A stretch of 64,000 nucleotides of DNA from Labrenzia sp. OB1 (lineage in GTDB: Bacteria; Pseudomonadota; Alphaproteobacteria; Rhizobiales; Stappiaceae): the NCBI RefSeq assembly GCF_001624695.1, contig NZ_JSEP01000007.1:124001-188000 (forward strand), written 5' to 3'. Positions 54,206-63,320 of this stretch are shown one piece after another. The notes beneath the pieces are model-generated. The model worked only from the letters and a program-made list of their open reading frames with translations. It did no database searches and had not been told where the DNA came from. Within the stretch, counting starts at the first letter, position 1, and each line of letters begins with the position of its first letter. A program made the position numbers and the translations under genes.

Positions 54206-55342
54206 TTACCTCTGGCGCTCCGGCATCACCAGTTCAAACTCCACATGTCCGAAATCCTGGCCATTGATGCGCAGGCTGAGCGCCTGCGTGCCGCCGTAAT
54301 AAACCCGCGTGGTGATCGGCCGGATAGTATGGATGCGCGCCAGGGAAATGGTTTCACCGGGAGCGAGCCGCAGCTTCGTCCATTTGAATACCTTCGGGGA
54401 CAGCGTCCCGTTGGCCTTCCTGAAATGCACCAGATAGTCGATCACCAGGTCCTGCGACGTGCCGCCGGTGGAGACAAGATCGGCGGCGAAGGCAACCGCG
54501 TCGCCATATGACACCACGGGGCTCTCGATGCTCAGGCCCTCAAGGCGGATCTCCGGCGGATTGAGCCCGAAGGCCGTCAGCGTCGCCGGATGACCCTGCT
54601 TGATCAGCGAGCGGCAGGCGTGGCGCACCAGTTTCTCCCGGGTCCTGTCCGCGCCCTTCAGCCAGCGCGCGGCAAGCTCCGCCACCAGATCCGGATGGTC
54701 CTTGGCGATGTCGTTCAGATGGTTGGCGACGGAGCGGCGGACGTAATCTTCCGGATCGTCCTTCAGCGCTTCCAGAAGCGGCAGGGTCGGCGACGGATCC
54801 TCCACAAGGCGTCTGAGCCGCATTCCCCAGGGAAGACGCGGGCGCGTACCTTCGGAAACAAGGCGGCGGACATGCACGCTCCGGTCTCTCACCCAGGGCG
54901 CCATGATCGCAAGCGCCCGGTCCTGATCCTTGTCAAGGAATGGACGGACGTCGAATTCGGCCGTCGCCCTCCTGGTCATTTCTTTCAGGAGCGCAAAGGA
55001 TTTCTCGAAATCATCGAGACCGGATCTTGAGACGATCATGCCCAGCGGCATGATACCCCAGCCACGGATGCCTTTCTCGTCGCTGCCCCGGTCGAAGGCA
55101 ATCTCCGTTACCGGATGCAGGACAGCTTCCAGAACGGCAAAGCGTTCGCACAGATTGTCCGGCAGATGGCGATCCGTCACATCGGCAATATGCGCGGCCC
55201 GCTGTTTAAGCTCCAGTTGCTCCAGATCTGACAGGATCGCCGCTTCATAGGCCTGCCGGTCGAAGCCTCTCACATGCCGCGCAAAGTGGCCACCAAGGCA
55301 ACGCACGAGGTCCGGCGAGATATTGTTCTTGAACGGTTCCAT
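54206..55342 (-). CDS. AlkD-like HEAT-repeat DNA alkylation repair protein
   Basis: 378 residues from an ATG behind GGAGG. Residues about 10-260 form helical HEAT pairs of the DNA alkylation-repair family (KSFALLKEMTRRATAEFDVRPFL, then DDPEDYVRRSVANHLNDIAKD). The C-terminal about 110 residues are a beta-rich extension (SPVVSYGDAVAFAADLVSTG, then LRINGQDFGHVEFELVMPER), longer than plain AlkD. AlkD enzymes excise bulky or cationic alkyl bases. The tail may guide binding. Monocistronic, converging on the MFS gene. Confidence 0.82.
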   Translation of the reverse strand: MEPFKNNISPDLVRCLGGHFARHVRGFDRQAYEAAILSDLEQLELKQRAAHIADVTDRHLPDNLCERFAVLEAVLHPVTEIAFDRGSDEKGIRGWGIMPLGMIVSRSGLDDFEKSFALLKEMTRRATAEFDVRPFLDKDQDRALAIMAPWVRDRSVHVRRLVSEGTRPRLPWGMRLRRLVEDPSPTLPLLEALKDDPEDYVRRSVANHLNDIAKDHPDLVAELAARWLKGADRTREKLVRHACRSLIKQGHPATLTAFGLNPPEIRLEGLSIESPVVSYGDAVAFAADLVSTGGTSQDLVIDYLVHFRKANGTLSPKVFKWTKLRLAPGETISLARIHTIRPITTRVYYGGTQALSLRINGQDFGHVEFELVMPERQR

Positions 55343-55483
55343 GCTCCAACCTCCTTGTCCGTGATCTTGCACCGTATGCCGGAGGAGCACCGCTTCGCCT
55401 AGTCCGGCCCGGAGAGCTCCTGACAGCGTCTGTCAGGAGACCGCATTCCGGACGATTGCCGCACCGTATCGAGGCCGGCCAAC

Positions 55484-55514
55484 AAAAAAAGCCACTCCGG
55501 TTTTCCGGAGTGGC
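55484..55514 (-). terminator. Rho-independent terminator of the ugp operon
   Basis: A 10-bp stem GCCACTCCGG/CCGGAGTGGC with a 4-base loop, followed on the minus strand by seven T residues. It lies about 70 bp after the ugpC stop. Confidence 0.92.
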
Positions 55515-55586
55515 CAGTTCGGGTCGAAAGACCCGTGTCGGTCCGCCGCTACGGCCCGTTATTCAGGTTCTCAAAGTATCCGGGCG

Positions 55587-56663
55587 TCAGTCAATCCGGC
55601 GACCGGTCTGTGCGTCGAAGTAATGGACATGCTCCGGAGCGACCTTCAGGGTGAGCTTTTCGCCTGCCGGGTGGACCGCATGGCTGGAGACACGCACCAC
55701 GAGTTCGGGACCGCCTTCCTCGAAGCTGGCATAGATGAAGCTTTCCGCGCCGACCGGTTCGAGAACATTGACGGTAACCTCAAGGGTTAGTCCGCCGCCC
55801 GCCGACGCACTGTCCACGACTTCCATGTGTTCGGGACGGATGCCGACGGTGTAGCCGTCCCCGCCCTTGACGTTCGCGCCGGACAGCCCCGTGCCTTTTA
55901 CCAGTTCCAGGCCGTCGCCATTGGCTTTGACTTCCAGAAGGTTCATCGCCGGCGAACCGATGAAGCTGGCCACGAAGGTGGAGGCCGGATTGTCGTAGAC
56001 CTCGATCGGCGCGCCGATCTGCTCGATGTTGCCGCCATTCAGAACCACCAGCCTGTCGGCCAGGGTCATGGCCTCGAGCTGGTCGTGGGTCACATAGACA
56101 CTGGTGGTGCCCAGGGCCCGCTGCAGGCGCTTGATCTCCACACGCATCTGCACGCGCAGCTTGGCGTCGAGATTGGACAGCGGCTCATCGAACAGGAAGG
56201 CCGCGGGCTCGCGCACGATGGCACGGCCCATGGCGACGCGCTGACGCTGGCCGCCGGACAGGGCCCGGGGCTTGCGGTCGAGATACTCGCCGATTTCCAG
56301 GATGCCGGCGGCTTCCTTCACCCGGCGGTCGATTTCGGCCTTGTCCATGCCCCGGTTCTTCAGACCGTAAGCAAGGTTGTTGTAGACCGTCATATGCGGA
56401 TAGAGCGCATAGTTCTGGAACACCATGGCGATGTCGCGGTCGGCCGGGTCGACCTTGTTGACCAGACGATCGCCGATCCTGATGTCGCCGGTGGTGATCT
56501 CTTCCAGACCGGCGATCATGCGCAGCAGGGTGGACTTGCCGCAGCCGGACGGACCGACCAGCACGATGAATTCGCCGTCGGTGATATCGATGGAGACACC
56601 TTTGACGGCCTCCACATTGCCCGCATACACCTTTCGGACGGTGTCGAGAGTAATCGTTGACAT
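55587..56663 (-). CDS. ugpC: Glycerol-3-phosphate ABC transporter ATP-binding protein
   Basis: 358 residues of the MalK/UgpC group: Walker [10 protein letters not shown], signature [15 protein letters not shown], Walker [14 protein letters not shown]-loop [11 protein letters not shown], and the C-terminal OB (TOBE) regulatory domain ([10 protein letters not shown]). It is the last gene of ugpBAEC and powers uptake of glycerol-3-phosphate and glycerophosphodiesters under phosphate limitation. Confidence 0.9.
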   Translation of the reverse strand: MSTITLDTVRKVYAGNVEAVKGVSIDITDGEFIVLVGPSGCGKSTLLRMIAGLEEITTGDIRIGDRLVNKVDPADRDIAMVFQNYALYPHMTVYNNLAYGLKNRGMDKAEIDRRVKEAAGILEIGEYLDRKPRALSGGQRQRVAMGRAIVREPAAFLFDEPLSNLDAKLRVQMRVEIKRLQRALGTTSVYVTHDQLEAMTLADRLVVLNGGNIEQIGAPIEVYDNPASTFVASFIGSPAMNLLEVKANGDGLELVKGTGLSGANVKGGDGYTVGIRPEHMEVVDSASAGGGLTLEVTVNVLEPVGAESFIYASFEEGGPELVVRVSSHAVHPAGEKLTLKVAPEHVHYFDAQTGRRID

Positions 56664-56671
56664 TTAATACC

Positions 56672-57514
56672 TCACTTATCGCTCTCGACGAGCCCTTTGA
56701 CGAACCAGCTCTGGAAGACGACCACGATCAGGACCGGCGGCACGATGGCGAGGATCGCCAGGGCCATGGCCTCGTTGAAGTCCGGGATCTGCGCGCCCAC
56801 CCAGACCTGAAGGATCTGCTTGATGCCGCGTACCAGCGTGAACATGGATTCATCGGTGGTGATCAGGGTCGGCCAGAGATACTGGTTCCAGCCATAAACG
56901 AACATGATGATGAAGATCGCCGCGATCATCGTCTGGGAAAGCGGCACCAGGATATCCTTGAAGAACTTCCAGGGACCGGCCCCGTCGATCCTGGCCGCTT
57001 CCAGCAACTCATCGGGAACCGACATGAAGAACTGGCGGAAGAAGAAGGTGCCGGTCGCGGAGGCGATCAGCGGCACGATCAGGCCCGAATAGGTGTTCAC
57101 CATGCCGAGCTGCTGCACGATCTCGTAGGACGGCAGGATGCGCACCTCGAGCGGCAGCAGCAGCGTGGCGAAGATCACCCAGAAACACAGCGTTGCCATG
57201 GGAAAGCGGAAATAGACGATCGCATAGGCCGCCAGCATGGAAATCACGATCTTGCCGATGGCGAAGCCGAAGCCGAGGATCATGGAGTTCTTGAGCATGA
57301 CCAAGCCGTTGACTTCCTTAGTGAAGCCACCGGCCTCGAACAGGACCGTCTCGTAGTTCTTGAAGAACTCGCCGCCGGGCGTGAACTGGAGACCCTGCTT
57401 GTAGATGGTCAACGCATCGTGGGTGCTGGTCATGAAGGCCAGCACGACCGGGGTGACCATGAAGAAGACACCGAGAAGAAGGATCACGTGGTCCGAGATC
57501 TGCAGTCGATTCAT
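56672..57514 (-). CDS. ugpE: Glycerol-3-phosphate ABC transporter permease
   Basis: 280 residues with six transmembrane helices. It aligns by eye with E. coli UgpE over long stretches: SMLAAYAIVYFRFP, LLPLEVRILPSYEI, SATGTFFFRQFFMSVPDELL, EAARIDGAGPWKFF (EAA loop) and VYGWNQYLWPTLI. It pairs with UgpA. It lies 8 bp before ugpC and 13 bp after ugpA. Confidence 0.92.
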   Translation of the reverse strand: MNRLQISDHVILLLGVFFMVTPVVLAFMTSTHDALTIYKQGLQFTPGGEFFKNYETVLFEAGGFTKEVNGLVMLKNSMILGFGFAIGKIVISMLAAYAIVYFRFPMATLCFWVIFATLLLPLEVRILPSYEIVQQLGMVNTYSGLIVPLIASATGTFFFRQFFMSVPDELLEAARIDGAGPWKFFKDILVPLSQTMIAAIFIIMFVYGWNQYLWPTLITTDESMFTLVRGIKQILQVWVGAQIPDFNEAMALAILAIVPPVLIVVVFQSWFVKGLVESDK

Positions 57515-57527
57515 TTCAGCTCCCCCG

Positions 57528-58409
57528 TCAGGTGTAATGCACGCGCCGCTCGATGAGGCGGAACTGGATGATTGTCAGGATGAAGACCATCGCCATCAGG
57601 ATGACGGACTGGGCCGATGAGCCCCCCAGGTCATTGCCGCGGAAACCGTCCAGATAGACCTTGTAGACAAGGGTGACCGGGTTGTTGCCGGGCTCGTTCT
57701 TGACGATGACGTCGATGATGCCGAACGTATCGAAGAAGGCGTAGGTGATGTTGATGATCAGCAGGAAAAATCCGGTCGGCGCCAGCAGCGGAAAGGTTAC
57801 GGTCCAGAAGCGGCGGAAGCCGGACCGGCAGTCTATGCTGGCGGCCTCCTGAACGGACTTCGAAACACTCTGCAGGCCGGAGAGAAAGAAGATGAAGTTC
57901 ACCGGGATCTGCTTCCACACCGCCGTGGTGATCATGGCGAAACTGGTGTCGAAATAGTTGACGCCTATCTGCATCTGCCAGCCGAACATGGCGAAGAAAT
58001 CCACCATCGGGCCAACATGCTGGTCGAACAGAAGGACGCCGATCAGACCGGCGACCGGGGGCGCCACGGCATAGACCCACATCAGCAGCGTCTTGTAGGA
58101 GGAGGCCCCGCGCAGAACCTTGTCCGCCTTGACCGCCAACAACAGGGCAAGTCCCAGAGACAGGAAGGTCACGGAACATGTAAACACCGCCGTGAACCGG
58201 GCGACGCGGCCGTAATCGGTCGATGTCAGCGTGTCCGTGAAGTTGTCGAGACCGACAAAGGTCGAGCCGAAACCGAACGGATCTTCAAGGTAAAAGGACG
58301 ATTCGACCGCTTCGGCCGCCGGCCAGAGGAAGAAGATCGCCACGATTGAGAGCTGCGGCAAAAGCAGCAGATATGGCAGCCACGGGGACTGGAAGTGGAC
58401 TTTTTTCAT
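57528..58409 (-). CDS. ugpA: Glycerol-3-phosphate ABC transporter permease
   Basis: 293 residues from the ATG giving MKKVHFQSPWLPYLLLLPQL; a frame 69 bp longer has no family similarity. It has about six transmembrane helices and the EAA loop (SVQEAASIDCRSGFRRFWTV), and NPVTLVYKVYLDGFRGNDLGG matches UgpA tails. It forms the heterodimeric channel with UgpE. It lies about 120 bp after ugpB. Confidence 0.9.
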   Translation of the reverse strand: MKKVHFQSPWLPYLLLLPQLSIVAIFFLWPAAEAVESSFYLEDPFGFGSTFVGLDNFTDTLTSTDYGRVARFTAVFTCSVTFLSLGLALLLAVKADKVLRGASSYKTLLMWVYAVAPPVAGLIGVLLFDQHVGPMVDFFAMFGWQMQIGVNYFDTSFAMITTAVWKQIPVNFIFFLSGLQSVSKSVQEAASIDCRSGFRRFWTVTFPLLAPTGFFLLIINITYAFFDTFGIIDVIVKNEPGNNPVTLVYKVYLDGFRGNDLGGSSAQSVILMAMVFILTIIQFRLIERRVHYT

Positions 58410-58531
58410 CGGATTGCGTCTCGACCACCGGGAACGGGCAAAGCGAGCCACCGGTCGACCGGCAAGCCCGCTTCCCATGTATGGGAAATGGGGGCGCGAA
58501 GCGTCCCCATCGGGATCAGGTCAACTGCCGA

Positions 58532-59842
58532 TCAGTTGCCGGCGGTCTTGGAGAAACGATCCAGAAGCTTGTTGCCGTCCGCCTCGATCGTGGCGAAAGC
58601 ATCTTCTACGGAAGCTTCACCGGACAGGATCTTGCCGTATTCGCGGTTCATGACGTCACGGATCTGGACGTAGAACCCCATGCGGTAGCCCTTGGTCCAT
58701 TCGCCGCCCGGCAGGGTGAGCTGCTTGATGCCGACTTCGGCAGCCGGCGTGCTTTCGTAGTAACCGTCTTTCTTGGCCAGCTCATAGGCAGCGTTGGTGA
58801 TCGGCACGTAGCCGGTTTCCTTGTGCCACATGTACTGGACTTCCGGGGAGGTCAGGTACTGGTAGAAGGAGGCAACACACTTGTTTTCCTCGTCCGGCTT
58901 GCCGGACATGGCGAACAGGGCCGCGCCGCCGATGAACGTGCCGGTGCCGGCGCCTTCAACAGCATCCCAGTAAGGCAGGTAGGTTGCGGAGAACGGGAAT
59001 TCGACGGTCTTGGAGATACCGCCGAAGGATCCCGAAGATCCGAGCCACATGGCCACCTTGCCTTCGTTGAACGGGGTCTGGTTGTCGCCCCAGCCGGTGC
59101 CGTAGTAACCGAACAGGCCATCGTCCAGCCAACCCTTCACCTTGGTGAAGTGGTTCTTGATCGGCTCACCGAAGACAAGCTTGGTGTCCTTCGAACCGTC
59201 GTAACCGTTGTTGTTGGTCGCGAACTGCAGGTTATGACGGGACTTGAAATTCTCGGTGAAGATCCACGGCAGGTGAGACTGCGCAAGCGGCACATAACCG
59301 GCTTCTTTCAGCTTCGGAGCGATTGCCTCGAACTCTTCCCAGGTCTTCGGCGCCTCGACACCGGCCTTCTTCAGGGCGTCCTCGTTGGTGTAGAGGATCG
59401 GCGTGGAGGAGTTGAACGGCATACCGATCATCTTGCCGTCGCTGTCGGCGTAGAAATAGCGGACACCGTCGATGTAATCCTCAATGTCGAAGCCCACACC
59501 GGCGTTTTCCAGGATGTCCTGGGCCGGGATAACGGCACCCTTGGCGCCGATGATGGTGGCTGCGCCCGCATCGAAGACCTGCAGGACGTTCGGCTGTTCG
59601 CCGGCACGGAAAGCCGCGATACCGGCTGTCAGGGTCTCTTCATACGTGCCCTTGAACACGGGAGTGATCTGGCAGGCGTCCTGAGCATCATTGTAACCAT
59701 TGGCGATGTCAACGACGACTTCGCCAAGGCGGCCGCCCATGGCGTGCCACCAGGTGATGTCGGTCGCTGCAAAAGAAGCGGAGGAAGTGCCCAAAAGGGC
59801 AGCCGCAGCCACCAGGCTGGCGACAGTCTTACGATAAGCCAT
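58532..59842 (-). CDS. ugpB: sn-Glycerol-3-phosphate-binding periplasmic protein
   Basis: 436 residues with a signal peptide ending near SFA/ATD. It tracks E. coli UgpB closely: ITWWHAMGGRLGEVV, FKGTYEETLTAGIAAFRAGE, VLQVFDAGAATIIGAKG, PFNSSTPILYTNEDALKKAG and HKETGYVPITNAAYELAKKD. It binds glycerol-3-phosphate or glycerophosphocholine in the periplasm. The long upstream gap carries repeats that fit phosphate control. Confidence 0.92.
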   Translation of the reverse strand: MAYRKTVASLVAAAALLGTSSASFAATDITWWHAMGGRLGEVVVDIANGYNDAQDACQITPVFKGTYEETLTAGIAAFRAGEQPNVLQVFDAGAATIIGAKGAVIPAQDILENAGVGFDIEDYIDGVRYFYADSDGKMIGMPFNSSTPILYTNEDALKKAGVEAPKTWEEFEAIAPKLKEAGYVPLAQSHLPWIFTENFKSRHNLQFATNNNGYDGSKDTKLVFGEPIKNHFTKVKGWLDDGLFGYYGTGWGDNQTPFNEGKVAMWLGSSGSFGGISKTVEFPFSATYLPYWDAVEGAGTGTFIGGAALFAMSGKPDEENKCVASFYQYLTSPEVQYMWHKETGYVPITNAAYELAKKDGYYESTPAAEVGIKQLTLPGGEWTKGYRMGFYVQIRDVMNREYGKILSGEASVEDAFATIEADGNKLLDRFSKTAGN

Positions 59843-59959
59843 GTATTTTTGCTCCCATGTATCAGGGCGTCGGGGCCCATGTCAGCAGTTGGTCTCTTTC
59901 ACGATGCTGAATTGGCTCGATCAGCATCAAAAACGATAACGCCTGCGTTTCGTATTGTT

Positions 59960-59991
59960 TTCATATGAACGTTATGTGACGCTCATATGAA
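59960..59991 (-). promoter_or_regulatory. Pho-box-like repeat cluster 1 upstream of ugpB
   Basis: ATATGAA at 59963, ATGTGAC at 59974 and ATATGAA at 59985, exactly 11 bp apart. On the minus strand this reads as TCAT/TCAC units with an 11-bp period, the geometry of PhoB half-sites. The outer units are also palindromic (TTCATATGAA at 59960), which is not typical of Pho boxes, so another regulator is possible. Confidence 0.5.
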
Positions 59992-60185
59992 CATTAAAAG
60001 ACGCCGTGACCGCGTCCGCAAGCAGAAATGGTTTTAAATCTGTAAAACCCGGTTTCCTGTTCATTGCGACAGGCTGTTTGCGGAGTATCGATGGCCCGTC
60101 CGGCCTTGCAATTCCCTTGCGTCTGCCCCCTTCGGAAAAACGGGAGAGCACTTTCAAAAAATTATCCGGCAGAAGGTTAGACGGC

Positions 60186-60217
60186 TCATATGAAGCTTGA
60201 GCGTCGTTCATATGAAC
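60186..60217. promoter_or_regulatory. Palindromic repeat cluster 2
   Basis: TCATATGA at 60186 and a perfect 12-bp palindrome GTTCATATGAAC at 60206, centred 22 bp apart, the same spacing as the outer palindromes in cluster 1. GAGCGTC lies between them and appears inverted in cluster 1, so the two clusters look like inverted copies of one site. Both lie between ugpB and the GT29 gene. Confidence 0.5.
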
Positions 60218-60320
60218 AGACGGCGACATATTCCCGGGCCTTGCGAATCCACACGGGTTCTGCCTCCCGCACGCCTGCGTGAGGGCCCGCGGGCCGGGGT
60301 CAGACCCTTGCCGGACAGAC

Positions 60321-61010
60321 TTAGAGCTTGCCGAAAATCCGGCGTTTGGTGCTGGCGGAGGAATGCAGGATCTTGTTGAAGAGGTAGTGTCTGGCGCGCA
60401 TGTCCACGAACCGGAGCGCGTATTCCAGCCTGCCGGCCAGGCTCCTGCGGGCCCTTGGTCCCGGGGTCAGATGTCTCACAATGCGGCCTTCGGCGCAGAG
60501 CCGTTCGGTCCAGTGGCGCTCCGCGCTCCAGTCGTGAGTGTGCTGCTTGCCCTCATGGGTGAAGCCGAACAGATGGATTTCCGCCTCGGGGTAGAGGTCC
60601 AGCAGCTCGGCGATGATCGATGCCCCCGAGGTCGGGTTGCTCTGATCGAGCGCGTCGAACTCCTTCAGATGGGCACGGGCCCTGGTGATGGGACCGAAGC
60701 CGAGGTAGCGCGGTTTGCACTCCCGTTCGAACAGCCAGTCAACCCGGCCGTTCTCCTCGATGTCGTTCACCCAGACCTCCGGTGCGCGGTGCAGGGCCAG
60801 CGGGTTGATCCGCTTGCTCATGTAGACGCGCGCCCGGTTGAGCATCAGGGCGTCGACCCTCTGGCCCGCCGCCCCGCAGGCCGGCGCGCTGTTGAAGCGC
60901 AGCACGAAATCCGCATCGTCGACAAGCGCCGCATCGGCCTGCGAAACAGGTCCGTTGCCGACGATGGAAATCGTTTTGATCGGCCCTATGTCCGGAATAC
61001 CGCCCGTCAT
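60321..61010 (-). CDS. GT29 (sialyltransferase-family) glycosyltransferase
   Basis: 229 residues from MTGGIPDIGP behind GGGAA; a longer frame to 61121 lacks support. Residues about 13-40 (SIVGNGPVSQ, then DADFVLRFN) match the sialyl L-motif that binds the CMP donor. NPTSGASII at 125-133 matches the S-motif, and His159-Asp-Trp-x-x-Glu164 matches the late catalytic His/Glu motif. The rest is compact, without a signal peptide or membrane segment. Bacterial GT29 proteins are sparse and largely untested; this one may add sialic or a related nonulosonic acid to a surface glycan. No nonulosonate synthesis genes are in view. Confidence 0.72.
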   Translation of the reverse strand: MTGGIPDIGPIKTISIVGNGPVSQADAALVDDADFVLRFNSAPACGAAGQRVDALMLNRARVYMSKRINPLALHRAPEVWVNDIEENGRVDWLFERECKPRYLGFGPITRARAHLKEFDALDQSNPTSGASIIAELLDLYPEAEIHLFGFTHEGKQHTHDWSAERHWTERLCAEGRIVRHLTPGPRARRSLAGRLEYALRFVDMRARHYLFNKILHSSASTKRRIFGKL

Positions 61011-61128
61011 CGCATGTTCCCGATTTTCTCTGACAGGCCGTATAGCAATCCGGCTCCCGACCGGCAACGGCTGTTTGCCGGGGCAGAGGCGGACCGCATT
61101 CGGCCTGTGATTTGCAATCAACCTTCCC

Positions 61129-61175
61129 CGTTATTCCGGACAAGCGCAGCCGTGCTGCGCTTGTCCGGAATAACG
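61129..61175. repeat. Perfect palindromic hairpin element
   Basis: A 22-bp perfect inverted repeat (arm CGTTATTCCGGACAAGCGCA plus two bases) with a 3-base loop, in the gap between the GT29 gene and imuA. It shares ATTCCGGACAAG with the element at 31344-31527, so it is probably a dispersed palindromic unit. It could also act as a bidirectional transcription stop. Confidence 0.75.
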
Positions 61176-61244
61176 GAATGAAGGCACGCCGGTTGCATGA
61201 AAGCCGGTTCCGCACGCGGCCGGCTTCCGCTAGGATATGGACCC

Positions 61245-61844
61245 ATGAAATTCTCCTCCGCCTTTCCCCTGAAGAAAGCCCGCGCCCATGAAGTGTGTGG
61301 CGACGGCGCGCTGGCGTTTGCCGCCATCAGTGCGGGGCTTTCCGAAGGTACCGTCGTGTGGGTGTCGGAGCACCGGCTGCCGGTGGTGAACCCGGAAGGG
61401 CTTTTTCCCTATTGCGACCCCGGCCGGCTGCTTGTCACCCGCGCCGACAGCCATGTGAACGTGCTGGCCAGCACGGAGACGGCGCTGCGCTCCGGGGCTG
61501 CGGGACTGGTGGTGGCCGAACTCGGCGCCGCCATCGGCCTGACGGAGGGCCGCCGCCTGCAACTGGCCGCCGAGGCCGGCGGCACCACGGCGCTGCTGGT
61601 CATCCCGGAGGGCGCGGGAAGCAATGCGGCGGAAACCCGCTGGCGCTGCGCGGGCCTTCCGCCGGATACAGGCGGGTCTTCCGATCTGCCTCTACGTCAA
61701 AATTACCCTCCGCAAAACGGTCCCGACTCGACTCGCTGGCGCTGGTCGCTTATAAAGAACAAAATAGGAACATTGTCTGAATGGATTGTAGGTTGGGATG
61801 CAGCGGCGCATCGTGTCATTGTGGTTTCCGAGGCTGGCGGCTGA
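61245..61844 (+). CDS. imuA: ImuA, translesion mutagenesis accessory protein
   Basis: 199 residues from the ATG after AGGA. The ImuA/SulA-like pattern is visible: ARAHEVCGDGALAFAAISAG, VVWVSEHRLP, RLLVTRADSHVNVLASTETAL and ETRWRCAGLP. It is a RecA-like protein acting with ImuB and DnaE2 in damage-induced mutagenesis. It overlaps imuB by 47 bp. I found no GTTC-N7-GTTC LexA box in the upstream 234 bp. Confidence 0.88.
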   Translation: MKFSSAFPLKKARAHEVCGDGALAFAAISAGLSEGTVVWVSEHRLPVVNPEGLFPYCDPGRLLVTRADSHVNVLASTETALRSGAAGLVVAELGAAIGLTEGRRLQLAAEAGGTTALLVIPEGAGSNAAETRWRCAGLPPDTGGSSDLPLRQNYPPQNGPDSTRWRWSLIKNKIGTLSEWIVGWDAAAHRVIVVSEAGG

Positions 61845-63291
61845 GCGCTCCTTACGCGCCCGTCCCGTCGACGCGCCCTTTGCGCTGAGCCTTTTCGACC
61901 GCAATTCCGAACGCCTTTACGACCTTTGTCCGCGCGCGGAAAGCTTCGGCCTGCAGCGCGGCATGACACTGGTGCACGCGCGCAGCTTCTGCCCCGGCCT
62001 TCTGACGCGGACCGCAGATCCGGACGCCGACCAGCGCTTCCTGCGCATTCTGGCAAGATGGGCGACACGTTATTGCCCCTGGGTGGGGCTCGACGGCCGG
62101 GACGGGCTTTTTCTGGACGTCACCGGCTCGGCCCATCTTCTGGGCGGCGAGGAGCCGCTTCTGGGCGACATCCGCGCCCGGCTGGCGCGTGCCGGTCTTT
62201 CCGCCCGCCTCGGCCTTGCCGGAACGCCGGGGGCAGCCTGGGCGCTGTCACGCTTTTGCGAAGGCATCGCGCCGCCCGGCGAGAACCTGTCGCGCATCGG
62301 CCCGCTGCCATTATCGGCCCTGCGCCTTGCCGACCAGACCTGCACCAGCCTGGAGCGGCTCGGCATCGCGACGGTGTCCGACCTTCACAACCTGCCCCGG
62401 GCCACCGTCGCCCGGCGCTATGATCCCGATGTGCTGCGCCGTCTCGACCAGGCGCTCGGCGCGGTCGGGGAACAGATCTCCCCCCTGCAGGACGCGCCGG
62501 GCTTCGCGGCCCGCCTCACCCTGCCCGACCCCATCGGCCTTCTGGACGATGTGATGGCCGGCGCCCGGCGCCTGATCGGCCATATGTGCACCCAGCTGGA
62601 CGCGACGCAGAAGGGCGCGCGCATGCTGCGGCTGACCTTCCACCGGGTGGACCAGGAAAACCGCTCGGTCGAATTGCGCCTTGCCCGGCCGATGCGCGAT
62701 CCGGTTCGCATCGCCGCACTGTTCGAGCGCGGCGTCGGCGCGGTGGATGCCGGCTACGGCATCGACATGATCCGCCTGGAAGCGGTGGAGATCGAGGCGC
62801 TCGGCATGCGCCAGCTCGACCGCGCCCAGAACCGGGAAAAGGACAGTCTCGACGATCTCGTCACCCAGCTCGGCAACCGGCTGGGGCTGGACAACATCCT
62901 GCGCTTCCAGCCTGTCGACAGCCATATTCCGGAGCGCAGCTTCACGCTCGTGCCCGCCGCCGGGAGCCGCCCCGCCCCGGCCTGGCCGAGCCGCCGCCCC
63001 CGCCCCCTCAGGCTGTTTGCACCCGAACCGGTGATCGCCTCCGGCGGCGGGAGCCGCCAGGGACTGGAACCGCCGCCCCGCTTCCGCTGGCGCGGCAGCT
63101 TTCTGACAACCATCGGCGCCGAGGGCCCGGAACGCATCACCCCGGCCTGGTGGGAAAACGACGCCGGCTGGCGCGGCGGCCTGCGCGATTACTGGCGCGT
63201 GGAAACCGGCGAGGGCCGCCGCCTCTGGCTGTTCCACACGCCCCAGGCACCGCGGCCCCGGGGATGGTTCGTGCAAGGGGAGTTCGCCTGA
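61798..63291 (+). CDS. imuB: ImuB, Y-family-polymerase-like mutagenesis protein
   Basis: A 497-residue ImuB: Y-family palm-like LDVTGSAHLLGGEE, HhH-like SLERLGIATVSDLHNLPRAT, and a long variable C-tail (about 370-497) rich in Pro/Arg. The N-terminus reads SLWFPRLAAER where active Y polymerases have the metal-binding Asp, and the later S-x-D-E is absent, so it is a non-catalytic adaptor, as known for ImuB. It would recruit DnaE2 to the beta clamp. The overlap with imuA indicates translational coupling. Confidence 0.9.
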   Translation: MQRRIVSLWFPRLAAERSLRARPVDAPFALSLFDRNSERLYDLCPRAESFGLQRGMTLVHARSFCPGLLTRTADPDADQRFLRILARWATRYCPWVGLDGRDGLFLDVTGSAHLLGGEEPLLGDIRARLARAGLSARLGLAGTPGAAWALSRFCEGIAPPGENLSRIGPLPLSALRLADQTCTSLERLGIATVSDLHNLPRATVARRYDPDVLRRLDQALGAVGEQISPLQDAPGFAARLTLPDPIGLLDDVMAGARRLIGHMCTQLDATQKGARMLRLTFHRVDQENRSVELRLARPMRDPVRIAALFERGVGAVDAGYGIDMIRLEAVEIEALGMRQLDRAQNREKDSLDDLVTQLGNRLGLDNILRFQPVDSHIPERSFTLVPAAGSRPAPAWPSRRPRPLRLFAPEPVIASGGGSRQGLEPPPRFRWRGSFLTTIGAEGPERITPAWWENDAGWRGGLRDYWRVETGEGRRLWLFHTPQAPRPRGWFVQGEFA

Positions 63292-63320
63292 TGCCTTTCT
63301 CCTTCGCCGCTTGCGCATTC

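Larger units (their letters stand above)
59843..60320. other. ugpB upstream region
   Basis: About 480 bp between ugpB and the GT29 gene, both on the minus strand. It contains two clusters of ATATGAA/CATATG repeats (see separate entries) and otherwise no recognised gene or RNA. Confidence 0.5.

Noticed and set aside
61011-61244. LexA box upstream of imuA
   Set aside because: The alphaproteobacterial pattern GTTC-N7-GTTC was looked for; only isolated GTTC words were found (for example GTTC at 61207 followed by N7-GGCC).
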